From Verrucomicrobiaceae bacterium (lineage in GTDB: Bacteria; Verrucomicrobiota; Verrucomicrobiia; Verrucomicrobiales; Verrucomicrobiaceae), in NCBI GenBank assembly GCA_027486585.1, contig JAIXOU010000081.1:1-64000 (forward strand): a stretch of 64,000 nt of DNA, given 5' to 3'. Positions 1 through 8,564 of this stretch are shown piece by piece. The notes beneath the pieces are model-generated. The model saw only the letters and a program-made list of their open reading frames with translations, ran no database searches and was not told where the DNA came from. Numbering within the stretch: position 1 is the first letter of the stretch; the number at the start of each line of letters is the position of its first letter. A program made the position numbers and the translations under genes.

Positions 1-278
1 AATCAAGGCAAAGCAGATAACCGGTTTGAGTGGCGCTGAGTCGGACGTTGCCGCCGCTTGGATTGGAATCAAGGCAAAGCCTTGGTATGCGTGTGGTTAA
101 GCAGCGGGTAACGTTGCCGCCGCTTGGATTGGAATCAAGGCAAAGCAAGAATACGGTGTCTCTGGCGGTCTGCTCGACGTTGCCGCCGCTTGGATTGGAA
201 TCAAGGCAAAGCAGGCAATGGTCACCAGAACCGCCGTATTATACGTTGCCGCCGCTTGGATTGGAATCAAGGCAAAGC
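1..278. CRISPR. CRISPR array (end of array, cut by window start)
   Basis: There are four complete, identical 36-bp repeats at 45-80, 111-146, 177-212 and 243-278, plus the last 14 bases of a fifth at 1-14. They are separated by four different spacers, each exactly 30 bp (15-44, 81-110, 147-176, 213-242). The repeat begins ACGTTGCCGCCGCTTGG and ends AATCAAGGCAAAGC. It is partly self-complementary: an outer TTGCC/GGCAA pair and an inner CTTG(G)ATT/AATCAAG pair. The 36/30 geometry is common in type II and some type V systems, but subtype and orientation cannot be fixed because no cas gene or leader is recognisable here. No repeat is degenerate at the 278 end, which slightly favours this being the leader side. 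The 66-bp period is a multiple of three, so a long spurious reading frame runs through the array. Confidence 0.95.
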
Positions 279-284
279 CCTGCG

Positions 285-444
285 CGTGAGACCGGGGTCA
301 GGCTGCAACTGGCTGACAAAAGGCTACCAGGAATCAGCACACCGCACGAAGAAGGATGACCGCACGTGAGACCGGGGTCAGGCTGCAACTGGCTGACAAA
401 AGGCTACCAGGAATCAGCACACCGCACGAAGAAGGATGACCGCA
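285..444. repeat. Perfect 80-bp tandem duplication beside the CRISPR array
   Basis: The sequence at 285-364 (starting CGTGAGACCGGGGTCAGG and ending GAAGGATGACCGCA) is repeated without a mismatch at 365-444. The first copy starts six bases after the last CRISPR repeat. It has no relation to the CRISPR repeat. It could be a duplicated array-flanking or leader segment, or a recent tandem duplication of intergenic DNA. The perfect identity implies a recent origin or active homogenisation. Confidence 0.9.
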
Positions 445-723
445 GAGAGGATGAAGGTTCATGACTTCCGTGGTTGTGTCCTGCGCCCTCGCTGAGTCAG
501 CCGAGGCATGTCGATCCTGTTTTCCTGTTATGCCGCCGTGGTCCTTTTTTTGTTTGTAGCTTTGCTTGGGTGGAAGCTTAAAAACCGCCCGACCAAACAT
601 CCTCTGGGGCAGGATGTGAAGCTGCGCAGGCAGGCAGGTGAGCCTCTGCGCAAGGAATCAGAAAAGCGGATAGGCTGCTTCCGGCTTGCGTTGATTGTCT
701 TATAGGCTTGCGGTCCACTTCCC
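445..723. other. Intergenic DNA without a supported gene
   Basis: No convincing gene is visible between the 80-bp duplication and the first palindromic repeat. A 65-codon frame at 508-705 on the plus strand has one hydrophobic stretch near its start (VVLFLFVALLGW), but no recognisable ribosome site and no family resemblance that I can see. I do not call it as a gene. Confidence 0.5.
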
Positions 724-814
724 TTTTTTCTGTCCCCGTTGTTTCTGTCAGCCCTCCGAAACCGAACCGCTGCCTGACCCTGAACACTGACAGAAAGAAG
801 GTGGACAGAAAAAA
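724..814. repeat. MITE/REP-like palindromic element, copy A
   Basis: This is a ~91-bp element with long imperfect inverted arms. The left end reads TTTTTTCTGTCC then TTTCTGTCAG. The right end reads CTGACAGAAA then GGACAGAAAAAA, so about 22 of 28 arm positions can pair. The core is about 35 bp and contains AACCGCTGCCTGACCCTGAA. Related copies lie at 978-1067 and 52499-52589. There is no coding capacity. It could be a non-autonomous mobile element or a structured-RNA repeat. Confidence 0.8.
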
Positions 815-1490
815 TAGAACCGCTGAAAAGTTGCCATCCCTCATTCAGGAGAGATCAGAGTGAATGGGGTTTCTCTGCGGTTATCCTAACTCTGGCGGTG
901 TGGAACCTCTCAGGCGCTGCGGAACCAGGCTAATTTCTGCCTACAGCCACTGCCGAAGACTTGCCCTTTGATTCCCCTTTTTTCTGTCCTTGTTGTTTCT
1001 GTCAGCCTTCCAAAACCGAACCGCTGCCTGACCCTGAACACTGACAGAAAGAAGGTGGACAGAAAAATAGAACCGCTGAAGAGTTGCCCTGCCTCATGCA
1101 GCGGAGATTAGAACAGTTGGGCTTTCTCTGCGGTTATCCAATCTCTTGCGGTGTAGGATCAGAATCTTTTTGCCTGTCCTCAGTGAAGGATGATACATCG
1201 CCATTCATTTTGATGACAAAAAAATATGAGACAGAAAGATTGAGATGCCCGGTCCAGCAAAGCCATTTTGGACAGAAAACAACAGAACCTCTGAGGCGTT
1301 GCTACCCGTCCTTCAGGAAAGATCAGAGTGAATAGGCTTTCTCTGCGGTTATCCTAACTCTTGCGGTGCTGAATCAGGCTATTTTTGCCTGTCTTCTGAG
1401 AAGGATGAAACATTGCCATGCACTTTGATGACAAAAAAATGTGAGACAGAAAGATGAGATACCCAGTCCAGCAAAGCCATCTTTTACCGC
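815..1490. repeat. Imperfect tandem repeat block with TTTCTCTGCGGTTATCC cores
   Basis: The block surrounds palindrome copy B. The core TTTCTCTGCGGTTATCC occurs near 870, 1122 and 1338. Each is preceded by a GAGATCAGAGTGAAT-like segment and followed by CTCT(T)GCGGTG. The two later units also share GATGACAAAAAAAT, GTGAGACAGAAAGA and CCAGTCCAGCAAAGCCAT-type segments about 230 bp apart. The units are clearly related but diverged. No reading frame is preserved between them, so this is repetitive non-coding DNA. Confidence 0.7.
978..1067. repeat. MITE/REP-like palindromic element, copy B
   Basis: This is the second copy of the ~91-bp palindromic element, nearly identical to copy A at 724-814 and with the same arms (TTTTTTCTGTCC ... 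GGACAGAAAAA). It is followed, like copy A, by GAACCGCTGAA and then by a block containing TTTCTCTGCGGTTATCC. The duplicated unit is therefore larger than the palindrome alone. Confidence 0.8.
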
Positions 1491-1716
1491 CTATCTGTTT
1501 GTCGAAAAGATCCCCTTTAGAAACTAGCTTTTCTCTTCCTCGGCGATCTCAGCTACCTCATGTTTGAAATCCCCTGCCCGAGCAGAACCTGAGCTAATTA
1601 GGCACAGGAGTTAGCTGAGACAGCAGAGCCAAACTGCATCCCCTTTGACACTGACCAACGGCGACGGACCCAATACGGCTGCGGGTAAAGTCTGATTTGA
1701 AGCTGCGTTCAAGCAA
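1491..1716. other. Intergenic DNA downstream of mpl
   Basis: No gene or repeat is recognised here. The segment lies beyond the stop codon of the minus-strand mpl gene and would contain its 3' untranslated region. I see no clear hairpin followed by a T-run, so the terminator of that gene is not identified. Confidence 0.4.
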
Positions 1717-3090
1717 TCAAGCCAAAGCTTGGAGTAGCTTGCCATGGATTCCGTCGAAGCCGCCATTGCTGAAGATGATGATGACGTCGCCTGACTTCGT
1801 TTCGGCTTTCAGACGGGCAATGATGGAATCGGTGCTGATCTCATGGAAGCAGGGATGACCTGAGGCAGCCACAGCGGCGGCAACCGTGGAAACATCCAGA
1901 CGCTCAGCGGCAGCGACCTTCTCAGGATTGGCTACGGCAGCGACGATGCTGCCATCCGCTTCTTTGAGCGCTTCGATCAACTGGTCTTGCAGCACGTTAC
2001 GGCGACTGGTGTTTGAGCGGGGCTCAAAGACAGCCCAGAGACGACGGCCTGGATACTTTTGACGGAAACCGCGCAGGGTTTCGCGAATGGCGGTGGGATG
2101 ATGACCAAAATCATCGATCACCGTGATTCCGCCCACTTCCCCGCGCACGGTTTGCCGACGGCGGATGCCTTTGAAACTTTCCAAGCCAGCGCGGATCTCA
2201 TCATCGCTCAGCCCCGCATGACGTGCAGCGCAGATGCACATGGAGGCATTGCGCACATTGAACTCACCGATCATCGGCACGCTGAAGGCCACGCCATTGA
2301 TCTCAAAGGCGGTGCTCTCTGGGGTGACTTGAGTGATGACGATGCGCTCAGAGCAGGCTGCACCTGTGCCGACCGTTTTCACAGGCGCATAACTCTTTAA
2401 AGAGAGGCAATTCGGATCGTCACCATTCATGAGCACGAGGCCATTTCTGGGCACGCTGTTGAGCAGACGCTGGAAGGTCAGCAAGATGTCGCTGAGATCT
2501 CTGAAGATGTCGGCGTGATCAAACTCAATGTTATTCACGATGGCGCACTCAGGCAAGTAATGCAGGAACTTGCTGCGCTTATCAAAGTAGGCGGTGTCAT
2601 ACTCATCCCCTTCGATCACGAATAGATCGCTGTGATTAAAGCGGGCCCCGGTGGCGAAGTTTTCCGGCACTCCACCGATCATGAACCCAGGCTCGCGACC
2701 TGCGTTTTCAAAGATCCAGGCCAGCATGGTCGTGGTGGTGGTCTTGCCATGCGTTCCGCTGACCACAAAGCTGCGTTTCCCCTGAATGACTTCCTGCTTC
2801 AACAGCTCGGCCATGGAGACATAGGGAAGCTTGCGTTCCAGCAAGGTTTCAAGCTCCTCATTGCCACGGGAGATGGCATTGCCGACGATGTAGAGGTCTG
2901 CGTTAGCGGGCAGAGTCGCGGCTTGATAACCTTCCACGAGAGTGATGCCGGCCTCACGAAGAACGTCGGACATGGGAGGATAGACCTTTTCGTCTGAACC
3001 TGAAATCGTGTAACCGAGCTGACGTAAAGCCACGGCCGTAGACCCCATGGCTGTGCCACAGATACCGATGAAATGAAGGTGCTTTGACAT
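1717..3090 (-). CDS. mpl: UDP-N-acetylmuramate:L-Ala-gamma-D-Glu-meso-DAP ligase
   Basis: This is a cytoplasmic murein-recycling ligase. It joins the recovered tripeptide L-Ala-gamma-D-Glu-meso-DAP to UDP-MurNAc using ATP, returning wall peptide to peptidoglycan synthesis. The 457-residue length equals that of E. coli Mpl. The N-terminal Rossmann-like loop GICGTAMG is at residues 9-16, the Mur-ligase P-loop SGTHGKTTTTTM at about 111-122, and the IDDFGHHPT motif, with the ligase-family histidine pair, near 320. The GxCGTAMG start and the wording around the P-loop fit Mpl better than MurC, its closest alternative. The ATG start gives a complete N-terminal nucleotide loop. It stands alone, with a 54-bp gap to the next minus-strand gene. 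Murein recycling implies a DAP-type Gram-negative wall. Confidence 0.93.
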   Translation of the reverse strand: MSKHLHFIGICGTAMGSTAVALRQLGYTISGSDEKVYPPMSDVLREAGITLVEGYQAATLPANADLYIVGNAISRGNEELETLLERKLPYVSMAELLKQEVIQGKRSFVVSGTHGKTTTTTMLAWIFENAGREPGFMIGGVPENFATGARFNHSDLFVIEGDEYDTAYFDKRSKFLHYLPECAIVNNIEFDHADIFRDLSDILLTFQRLLNSVPRNGLVLMNGDDPNCLSLKSYAPVKTVGTGAACSERIVITQVTPESTAFEINGVAFSVPMIGEFNVRNASMCICAARHAGLSDDEIRAGLESFKGIRRRQTVRGEVGGITVIDDFGHHPTAIRETLRGFRQKYPGRRLWAVFEPRSNTSRRNVLQDQLIEALKEADGSIVAAVANPEKVAAAERLDVSTVAAAVAASGHPCFHEISTDSIIARLKAETKSGDVIIIFSNGGFDGIHGKLLQALA

Positions 3091-3144
3091 GAAAAGAGGA
3101 TGAAAATCCGAAGATCAATAAACGAGATTACCAGAGCATGAAAC

Positions 3145-4101
3145 CTACCACTTATTGGCTTGGATCACGTCCTTTTCACCTTTCAGGTAGTTCACCAGAT
3201 TCAAGGTTGCCCGCATGGCTTGACGAGGCACGCTCTCGTAGGTGCGACTGCCGATGTGCGGGGTGATGAGTGCCTTGGGATGACTGAGCAATGGATGATC
3301 AGCCGGTGGTGGCTCCTCATCCAAGACATCTGTGCCGTAACCACCCACAGTGCCGGCATTCAGGGCCGCAATCATGTCTGGCATATGCACCAATTCCGCA
3401 CGGGAAGTATTCACCACCAGCAAGCCTGGTTTGGCCAAAGCAATGCGGTCAGCACGAACGAGGTGGCGTGTGCTTTCGCTGAGGTTGGCGTGCAGGCTGA
3501 GCACGTCGATGCTGGCCATCAAGCTTTCGATCGTCTCATGACGCGTGACGCCATTCTCTTTAGCAAAGGCTTCTGGCCAATAGATGTCCATGCCGTGCAC
3601 TTCCATCCCAAAAGCGATGGCGCGCTTGGCGACTTCTTGACCAATGCGTCCGAGACCGACGATACCGATCTTTTTATTCCAGATCTCATGACCTGTGACA
3701 CGCTTCCACTGACCTGCACGGACAGAATTTGCGCTATCCACCAGATTACGCACCAGCGCTAACAACAGGCAAAAGGTGTGCTCTGCCACGGTTGTGTGAT
3801 TCACACCAGGAGTGAAAAGAACTGGAAGCTTCTGCGCACTGCACTCGGTGACATCAATTTTATCCAAACCGATCCCATACTTGCTGATGACTTTCAGCCG
3901 AGGCAAAGCCTTATCCAAAACGGCTTTCGTGATCTCGTCATCACCGCAAAGAAAAGCATCGAAGTCGCCAGCCAACTCCAACATACGGCTCTCAGGCAAA
4001 GGCCCACGTTCCCGATGAATGTCGAAGCCCTGCGATTCAAGCAGAGCATGGTGGTCGCCGGGGGTATCTTGATAGGAGGTGGTGGTTAAAAGAACGCGCA
4101 T
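3145..4101 (-). CDS. D-isomer-specific 2-hydroxyacid dehydrogenase (phosphoglycerate dehydrogenase-like)
   Basis: This is an NAD-dependent 2-hydroxyacid dehydrogenase of the SerA/D-LDH fold. Seen in the sequence: the NAD-binding motif GIVGLGRIG at about residues 147-155, a substrate/NAD region VNTSRAELV with the catalytic Arg near 232, a glutamate in VLDEEPP near 261, and the catalytic His in TPHIGS near 279. The protein lacks the C-terminal ACT domain of long SerA enzymes, so at 318 residues it is the short type. It may be phosphoglycerate dehydrogenase for serine synthesis or a dehydrogenase for another 2-hydroxyacid. I chose the ATG at 4101 (MRVLLTTT) because it opens directly into the first beta strand. 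A frame extends 17 codons upstream to 4152 but adds nothing recognisable. Confidence 0.85.
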   Translation of the reverse strand: MRVLLTTTSYQDTPGDHHALLESQGFDIHRERGPLPESRMLELAGDFDAFLCGDDEITKAVLDKALPRLKVISKYGIGLDKIDVTECSAQKLPVLFTPGVNHTTVAEHTFCLLLALVRNLVDSANSVRAGQWKRVTGHEIWNKKIGIVGLGRIGQEVAKRAIAFGMEVHGMDIYWPEAFAKENGVTRHETIESLMASIDVLSLHANLSESTRHLVRADRIALAKPGLLVVNTSRAELVHMPDMIAALNAGTVGGYGTDVLDEEPPPADHPLLSHPKALITPHIGSRTYESVPRQAMRATLNLVNYLKGEKDVIQANKW

Positions 4102-4258
4102 GGAAGCCCTGAGAATGTCTCGGATGCGCTCTCGGGCAAGAAGGGATTGCAAGGACGGCGAAGATCGAGCAGCGCCAACACTTCACGGAGGTTGATTTTT
4201 GGGCAAACGCAGCATTTAACCCAGTCTCCAAAAAATAAGCCACTGGAGCTATGCATCC

Positions 4259-5014
4259 TTGATCATTGGGTCGCCACCTGCTTCCGTCGGCCTTGTGAAT
4301 TCTATTCCTCCAGAGTGCCAGCTATATGTTTTAATCACTGCCATCATGGGCGTTTTATTTCTCGCCGCGATGACCAGCTTATGGCTGCTGAGAAAAAATG
4401 AGGCCAAACTCTTGAGGAACAAGGACGCCCTGGAAAAGCAAATCATCCAGCAGCAGAGAGACCTGCTCGCCGCCCGACAAGATGCAAACGCCTGGCGAGC
4501 CGAGATGCAGCGTCAGTTTGATTTATTTCGGCACATGGCCAGTGATCAGCTCCAGGTCGAAGAAAAACGCTTCAACGACCTGCTCACGAAGTCACGCGAG
4601 CGCGAGCAGCATCTTCAGATGTCTTTAGACATCGCCAAACAAATGTGCGTAGACCTGCCAGGAACGAAGGCCCGCCTGATGCAGCTAGAGTCCATCGTCG
4701 GACTGGATGGGGGAGAGCACCTTTCCGCCCAGCCAGCACCGCCATCAGCATCACGTGGCTTCTCAATGGCCCAATTGCCTGATCTTGATGGTGCAAATGA
4801 CACTCCATTAACGGCCCCTGCACCAGAAGCAGCCCTGGTTCCTGCAGTGATTGAAACCACCCAAGCTCCTGAAAGCAGTCCTGAAATCGAAGCCGAACTG
4901 CGTCATCTTCAGCAGCAGAATTCCCAGCTCCAGCAGGCCCTTACCGCCGCCCGCTTACGTTCCCGAATCCGCGAGCGCCAAAGCCAACAACGCGGGCGGA
5001 ATGGCAAGCATTGA
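4259..5014 (+). CDS. Hypothetical single-pass membrane protein with coiled coil
   Basis: I do not recognise a family. The 251-residue protein has one clear membrane segment at about residues 21-44 (LYVLITAIMGVLFLAAMTSLWLL). A charged, Gln/Glu/Lys-rich coiled coil follows to about residue 130, then a Pro/Ala-rich linker (about 155-205) and a second short coiled coil near the C-terminus (EIEAELRHLQQQNSQLQQAL). It ends in a basic tail (RSRIRERQSQQRGRNG). The layout is that of an inner-membrane anchor with a long cytoplasmic or periplasmic helical arm. It is transcribed divergently from the dehydrogenase at 4101 and shares a ~155-bp promoter region. Its stop lies just upstream of a dispersed repeat. 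Confidence 0.6.
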   Translation: MIIGSPPASVGLVNSIPPECQLYVLITAIMGVLFLAAMTSLWLLRKNEAKLLRNKDALEKQIIQQQRDLLAARQDANAWRAEMQRQFDLFRHMASDQLQVEEKRFNDLLTKSREREQHLQMSLDIAKQMCVDLPGTKARLMQLESIVGLDGGEHLSAQPAPPSASRGFSMAQLPDLDGANDTPLTAPAPEAALVPAVIETTQAPESSPEIEAELRHLQQQNSQLQQALTAARLRSRIRERQSQQRGRNGKH

Positions 5015-5020
5015 TCCAGT

Positions 5021-5445
5021 GAAGGTTTAACCTTGAACGAGAATGGCTGAGCAACAATTTGCATCGGTCATTGATTTTACATTGCTATTCGCCTCTCTGG
5101 CAGTGTCACCAAGACACAGCCGCTGCACCTCGAAGGAGCCTTGTGAAACCAAGCCCTGGCGCAATTCAACGATCTTCCATTACCGTTTTAAGCAGACAAT
5201 TCACTTTGTTGGGATGTGGAACGAAGAGTCCCTTTGTCCGTATGAGTCGGAGACAACCAAGCAACTGGATACTCAAATTTACAGGAAAACAGAAAGACAT
5301 GATTTACAGGTCAGAACCCATTCCTGTGAATCCTGTTTTCCTGTGAATCCTGTGATTAGAAACTCGAATCAAGAACAGTCTCGTATCATCCTTGATGTGC
5401 GAAACCGCATGTAACTCTACAGCAAGTTAGTCGGAAGGTTTAACC
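5021..5445. repeat. Dispersed ~400-bp repeat, copy 1, flanked by 12-bp direct repeats
   Basis: From 5041 (GAATGGCTGA) to about 5442 this stretch aligns with 52614-52975. The best-conserved parts are TTTTGGGATGTGGAA/TTGTTGGGATGTGGAA, AAGCAACTGGATACTC, TACAGGTCAGAACC, TCCTGTGATTAGAAACTCG and AACTCTAC. Copy 1 is bounded by a perfect 12-bp direct repeat GAAGGTTTAACC at 5021-5032 and 5434-5445; the right one contains the stop codon of the minus-strand S4 gene. Both copies open with a similar ATGGCTGA frame whose first ~23 residues are alike (MAEQQFAS... and MADRRFAS...), and then the frames diverge. It is therefore either a decayed gene family or a non-coding mobile repeat. Confidence 0.75.
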
Positions 5446-5847
5446 ATCCTGCTCTTGGGCCATCCACTCGCGCAGTTGCCGCATTTGTTGTTTGTTGGGT
5501 TTGGCAAGATTTTCGTGAGGATGCGGGGTCTCCAGTTGACGCTGACGTCTCAGTTCAGAGGCTTTATGAATCCACTCATCAGGCGTTAGATTTTCACAGA
5601 ATTCAGGCACACGAGAAGCGCTCAGACGCTGATTAGGAAAAGCCAAAACTTGCAAACGCAGTCGGAGATCGCCACGGACCACTTCAAGCACGTCCCCGAT
5701 TTTGAGATCTCTTGATGGCTTTAAGGTCTGGCCGTCCAGTGTGACGTTGCCTTTGCTACAAGCTTGAGTCGCGAGGCTACGTGACTTAAAAACACGAATG
5801 AGGTGCAGCCATTTGTCGGTTCTTTGAGTCAGCGCTGGCGGGGTCAT
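5440..5847 (-). CDS. S4-domain RNA-binding protein, Hsp15-like
   Basis: This small basic protein of 135 residues has an N-terminal S4 RNA-binding domain. Residues about 10-60 contain RTDKWLHLIRVFKSRS, then ACSKGNVTLDGQTLKPSRDL and GDVLEV, the typical S4 beta-turn pattern. In the Hsp15 (HslR) family this domain binds stalled 50S-peptidyl-tRNA complexes. Here that function is inferred from the fold only. The C-terminal half is a charged tail of the kind seen in that family. It overlaps rsmB by an ATGA junction (5844-5847), with the upstream rsmB translated first, so the two are co-translated. The stop codon lies inside the 12-bp direct repeat at the edge of the dispersed element. Confidence 0.8.
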   Translation of the reverse strand: MTPPALTQRTDKWLHLIRVFKSRSLATQACSKGNVTLDGQTLKPSRDLKIGDVLEVVRGDLRLRLQVLAFPNQRLSASRVPEFCENLTPDEWIHKASELRRQRQLETPHPHENLAKPNKQQMRQLREWMAQEQDG

Positions 5848-7118
5848 GCCTTCCTGAGAAAACGCGCCGCGTAAGCTCCGTCCATCTGATCTTTCGGCGG
5901 GAAGACGAGACGACTCTCCACAAGTTCTAATTCAGGATGGGCCTCCTGGACGGCTTTCACCAATTGCTGATTCTCCTCAGGATCGATGCTGCATGTGCTG
6001 TAAACCAATGAGCCGCCTACCTTCAGATAGCGCAGGGCAGACTCAACAATGGCACGCTGAGTCTGGGCCATCTGAGCAAACTCTTCTTCCTTCAGACGCC
6101 AGCGAACATCGACTCGACGACGCATGACTCCGGTATTGGAGCAAGGCACATCCAGAAGGATACGATCAAAAAGCAGATCTCCAAAAGGAGGTGGTGATGA
6201 AGAGAGAAAGTCATGCTGCATGACCTGAGCAATCCGAACCTTCAAACGCGTGAGATTTTCCCGCAAACGATTCAGGCGTGGCGCAGACGAATCACAGGCG
6301 ATGATACGACCTTCATTGCACATCATTTGAGCAATGTAAGAGGTCTTTCCACCTGGAGCAGCGCAGGCGTCGAGCACGGTCTCACCCGGCAAAGCGCCGA
6401 GCATTCTAGGGGCTACCGACGTGCCTGGGTCCTGGGCATAGCAGAGGCCTTGTTTGAGGGCCTCGCGGGGTGGACTAGTACACTCAAAAAAATCTTCTTC
6501 GGTATGGGGTGCCAGACCTGGAATTCGGGCCATGCGCTCGTGCGACTCTTCAGTCAGACGATTCATGCGGATGAACACAGGAGCTGGATGTTGGTTCCAT
6601 TCACAAAGCGCTTCCGCTTTGGCTTTCCCCATGATTTTGATCCAGCGACGAACGAGAAACTCTGGATGCGAATAAGCAATGGCGAGAGGCTGCTCTTTCA
6701 CCTGCTCAAGGAGCTTGGACTGCTCACGACCTGCGCGACGCAGAACCGCATTGACCAGAGCCCCTGCCCTGCCCGCGATGGCGACCGTCTCATTCACTGC
6801 TGCGTGAGAGGGAACCCCGATCAAATAAAGCTGGCATAACCCGACTCGAAGAACCCAGCCCGTGCGGTGATCCAGATGCTTTCCATCCGTCAAATGACCC
6901 ACCCAGTGATCGAGTAAATTGAGGTTTCTGATGGTGGTCAGGACAATGTCATGAAGAAACGCTGCATTTGGACCTGAAAGCGCGGTGCGGCGGGTCCAGT
7001 CATCGAGAATCTCGACAGCAAAACGAGGCGTTTTTTGCCATTCGGTGAGCACCTCCAGGGCGACGGATCTGACGTTAGTGGCTTTAGGGCCTGAGGTAAT
7101 GGGGCGAGTGGCGGGCAT
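5844..7118 (-). CDS. rsmB: 16S rRNA (cytosine-C5)-methyltransferase RsmB/NSUN family
   Basis: This is a SAM-dependent rRNA m5C methyltransferase, in E. coli modifying C967 of 16S rRNA. The first ~140 residues form a NusB-like all-helical domain (VRSVALEVLTEWQ...), and the catalytic Rossmann domain follows. The SAM motif VLDACAAPGGKTS is near residue 250. The two functional cysteines of the family are present: Cys326 in DVPCSNTGVMRR (motif IV) and Cys376 in STCSIDPEEN (motif VI). At 424 residues it has the expected length. It lies 9 bp downstream of ugd and overlaps the S4 gene, so ugd-rsmB-S4 is a probable transcription unit. Confidence 0.92.
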   Translation of the reverse strand: MPATRPITSGPKATNVRSVALEVLTEWQKTPRFAVEILDDWTRRTALSGPNAAFLHDIVLTTIRNLNLLDHWVGHLTDGKHLDHRTGWVLRVGLCQLYLIGVPSHAAVNETVAIAGRAGALVNAVLRRAGREQSKLLEQVKEQPLAIAYSHPEFLVRRWIKIMGKAKAEALCEWNQHPAPVFIRMNRLTEESHERMARIPGLAPHTEEDFFECTSPPREALKQGLCYAQDPGTSVAPRMLGALPGETVLDACAAPGGKTSYIAQMMCNEGRIIACDSSAPRLNRLRENLTRLKVRIAQVMQHDFLSSSPPPFGDLLFDRILLDVPCSNTGVMRRRVDVRWRLKEEEFAQMAQTQRAIVESALRYLKVGGSLVYSTCSIDPEENQQLVKAVQEAHPELELVESRLVFPPKDQMDGAYAARFLRKA

Positions 7119-7127
7119 GGAAAGGGG

Positions 7128-8444
7128 TTAGGAGCGTGCCTCAATAGCACCGCGGCCGATACCACGATATTGGAATCCAAAATCGGCGGCAGCGACAGGG
7201 TCGATGAGGTTGCGTCCATCAAAAATCAGTGGTGTGCGCATGACCTCTCGAAGCTCTGCGAGATCGACACTGGCAAACTCAGCCCACTCGGTAGCGATGA
7301 TGAGTGCTTCGGCACCACGAGCAGCCTCTAGAGCGCTGGTGGCAAAAGTGATTTTATCAGCGAAGGCAAGCCCCTGGGCTTTCTCCATGGCTTTAGGGTC
7401 GTAAACAGAAACGTTGGCTCCTTCGGCCACTAATTTCTCGACCAGATCGGCGGCCACAGAAGAACGCACGTCATCGGTGTTAGGCTTGAAGGCAATCCCC
7501 CAAACGGCCAGTTTCTTGTCCTTCAATACCCAGAGCGCCTCCCTGATAGAATCGAGGAAGCGATCAAGCTGGCGCTTGTTGATCCGCTGCACCTCTTTCA
7601 GAAGGTTGAAGGGAATGCCCATCTGCTCGCTAATGGCGATGAAGGCAGCAATGTCTTTGGGGAAACAGGAACCGCCATAGCCAAGACCAGCATTCAAGAA
7701 ATCACGGCCGATGCGTTTATCGGCACCGATACCTTCAGCCACCTTCAGAACATCAGCGCCACTCGTTTCGCAAATTTCCGAGAGTGCGTTGATGTAGCTG
7801 ATTTTTAGCGCCAGGAAGCTATTCGCAGCGTGTTTGATGAGCTCAGCACTGTTGATATCAGTGACCAGCACAGGTGAAACAAAGGGTTCATAGACCTTCT
7901 GCATCAGCGCTAGTGCCCGATCACTATTACCACCGATCACGATGCGATCTGGCTTCATCAAATCCGCGACGGCACTGCCTTCACGGAGGAATTCAGGATT
8001 ACTGACCACATCAAACTCAACGCCAGGCTTGGCATATCGACGAATCGTTTGGGCAACACGATCACCGGTTTTCACAGGCACCGTGCTTTTATCCACGATG
8101 ACGCGGTAGCTACCCAGAAACTGGGAAATCTCACGGGCGACTTTTTCGATAAAACTGAGATCCACACTGCCATCAGGCTGCGGGGGTGTTGGCACCGCAA
8201 TGAAAAGCACCTCCCCGTGATCCACACCTTCTTCGGTGCTTGTGGTAAAGCGTAAGCGCTTGGCCGCGACATTCTTTTTGACCATGGCCTCCAAGCCAGG
8301 CTCATAAATGGGGATCTGACCTGCGAGCAGGGTCTCTACTTTCTTGGGATCATTGTCCACACAAACCACGTGGTGACCTACTTCTGCAAAACAGGCACCT
8401 GTGGTTAAACCGACATAACCTGAACCGATAATGGTAAGCTTCAT
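7128..8444 (-). CDS. ugd: UDP-glucose 6-dehydrogenase
   Basis: This enzyme oxidises UDP-glucose twice with NAD to UDP-glucuronate, a precursor for surface polysaccharide or LPS sugars. It acts in the cytoplasm. The NAD-binding loop GSGYVGLTTG is at residues 7-16. The family motif with the thiohemiacetal cysteine, GYGGSCFPKD, is near residue 260, and the C-terminal UDP-binding domain has WGIAFKPNTDD. The 438-residue length is typical of the bacterial TuaD/RkpK type. It lies between lptD and rsmB on the same strand, so an envelope role is plausible from both function and location. Confidence 0.94.
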   Translation of the reverse strand: MKLTIIGSGYVGLTTGACFAEVGHHVVCVDNDPKKVETLLAGQIPIYEPGLEAMVKKNVAAKRLRFTTSTEEGVDHGEVLFIAVPTPPQPDGSVDLSFIEKVAREISQFLGSYRVIVDKSTVPVKTGDRVAQTIRRYAKPGVEFDVVSNPEFLREGSAVADLMKPDRIVIGGNSDRALALMQKVYEPFVSPVLVTDINSAELIKHAANSFLALKISYINALSEICETSGADVLKVAEGIGADKRIGRDFLNAGLGYGGSCFPKDIAAFIAISEQMGIPFNLLKEVQRINKRQLDRFLDSIREALWVLKDKKLAVWGIAFKPNTDDVRSSVAADLVEKLVAEGANVSVYDPKAMEKAQGLAFADKITFATSALEAARGAEALIIATEWAEFASVDLAELREVMRTPLIFDGRNLIDPVAAADFGFQYRGIGRGAIEARS

Positions 8445-8564
8445 GAAGAGAAAATAAAAGAGGTTGGCGAATAATGAGAGCTATCTGCCGCAGAGAAGTC
8501 CAAAAGCAGAAATGACAGGTCTGATTTTAAGACCGAATAGGCCCCCAGTCATGCACTTTGCGCA

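Noticed and set aside
30-369. Long plus-strand reading frames over the CRISPR array
   Set aside because: The 66-bp repeat-spacer period is divisible by three, so the same peptide (TLPPLGLESRQS) recurs in frame. This is an artefact of the array.
508-705. 65-codon frame with a hydrophobic segment
   Set aside because: No ribosome site, no family, and it lies in repeat-rich intergenic DNA; not enough to call a gene.
5043-5414. 123-codon frame in dispersed repeat copy 1
   Set aside because: It changes frame relative to copy 2 and has no recognisable domain; treated as repeat DNA.
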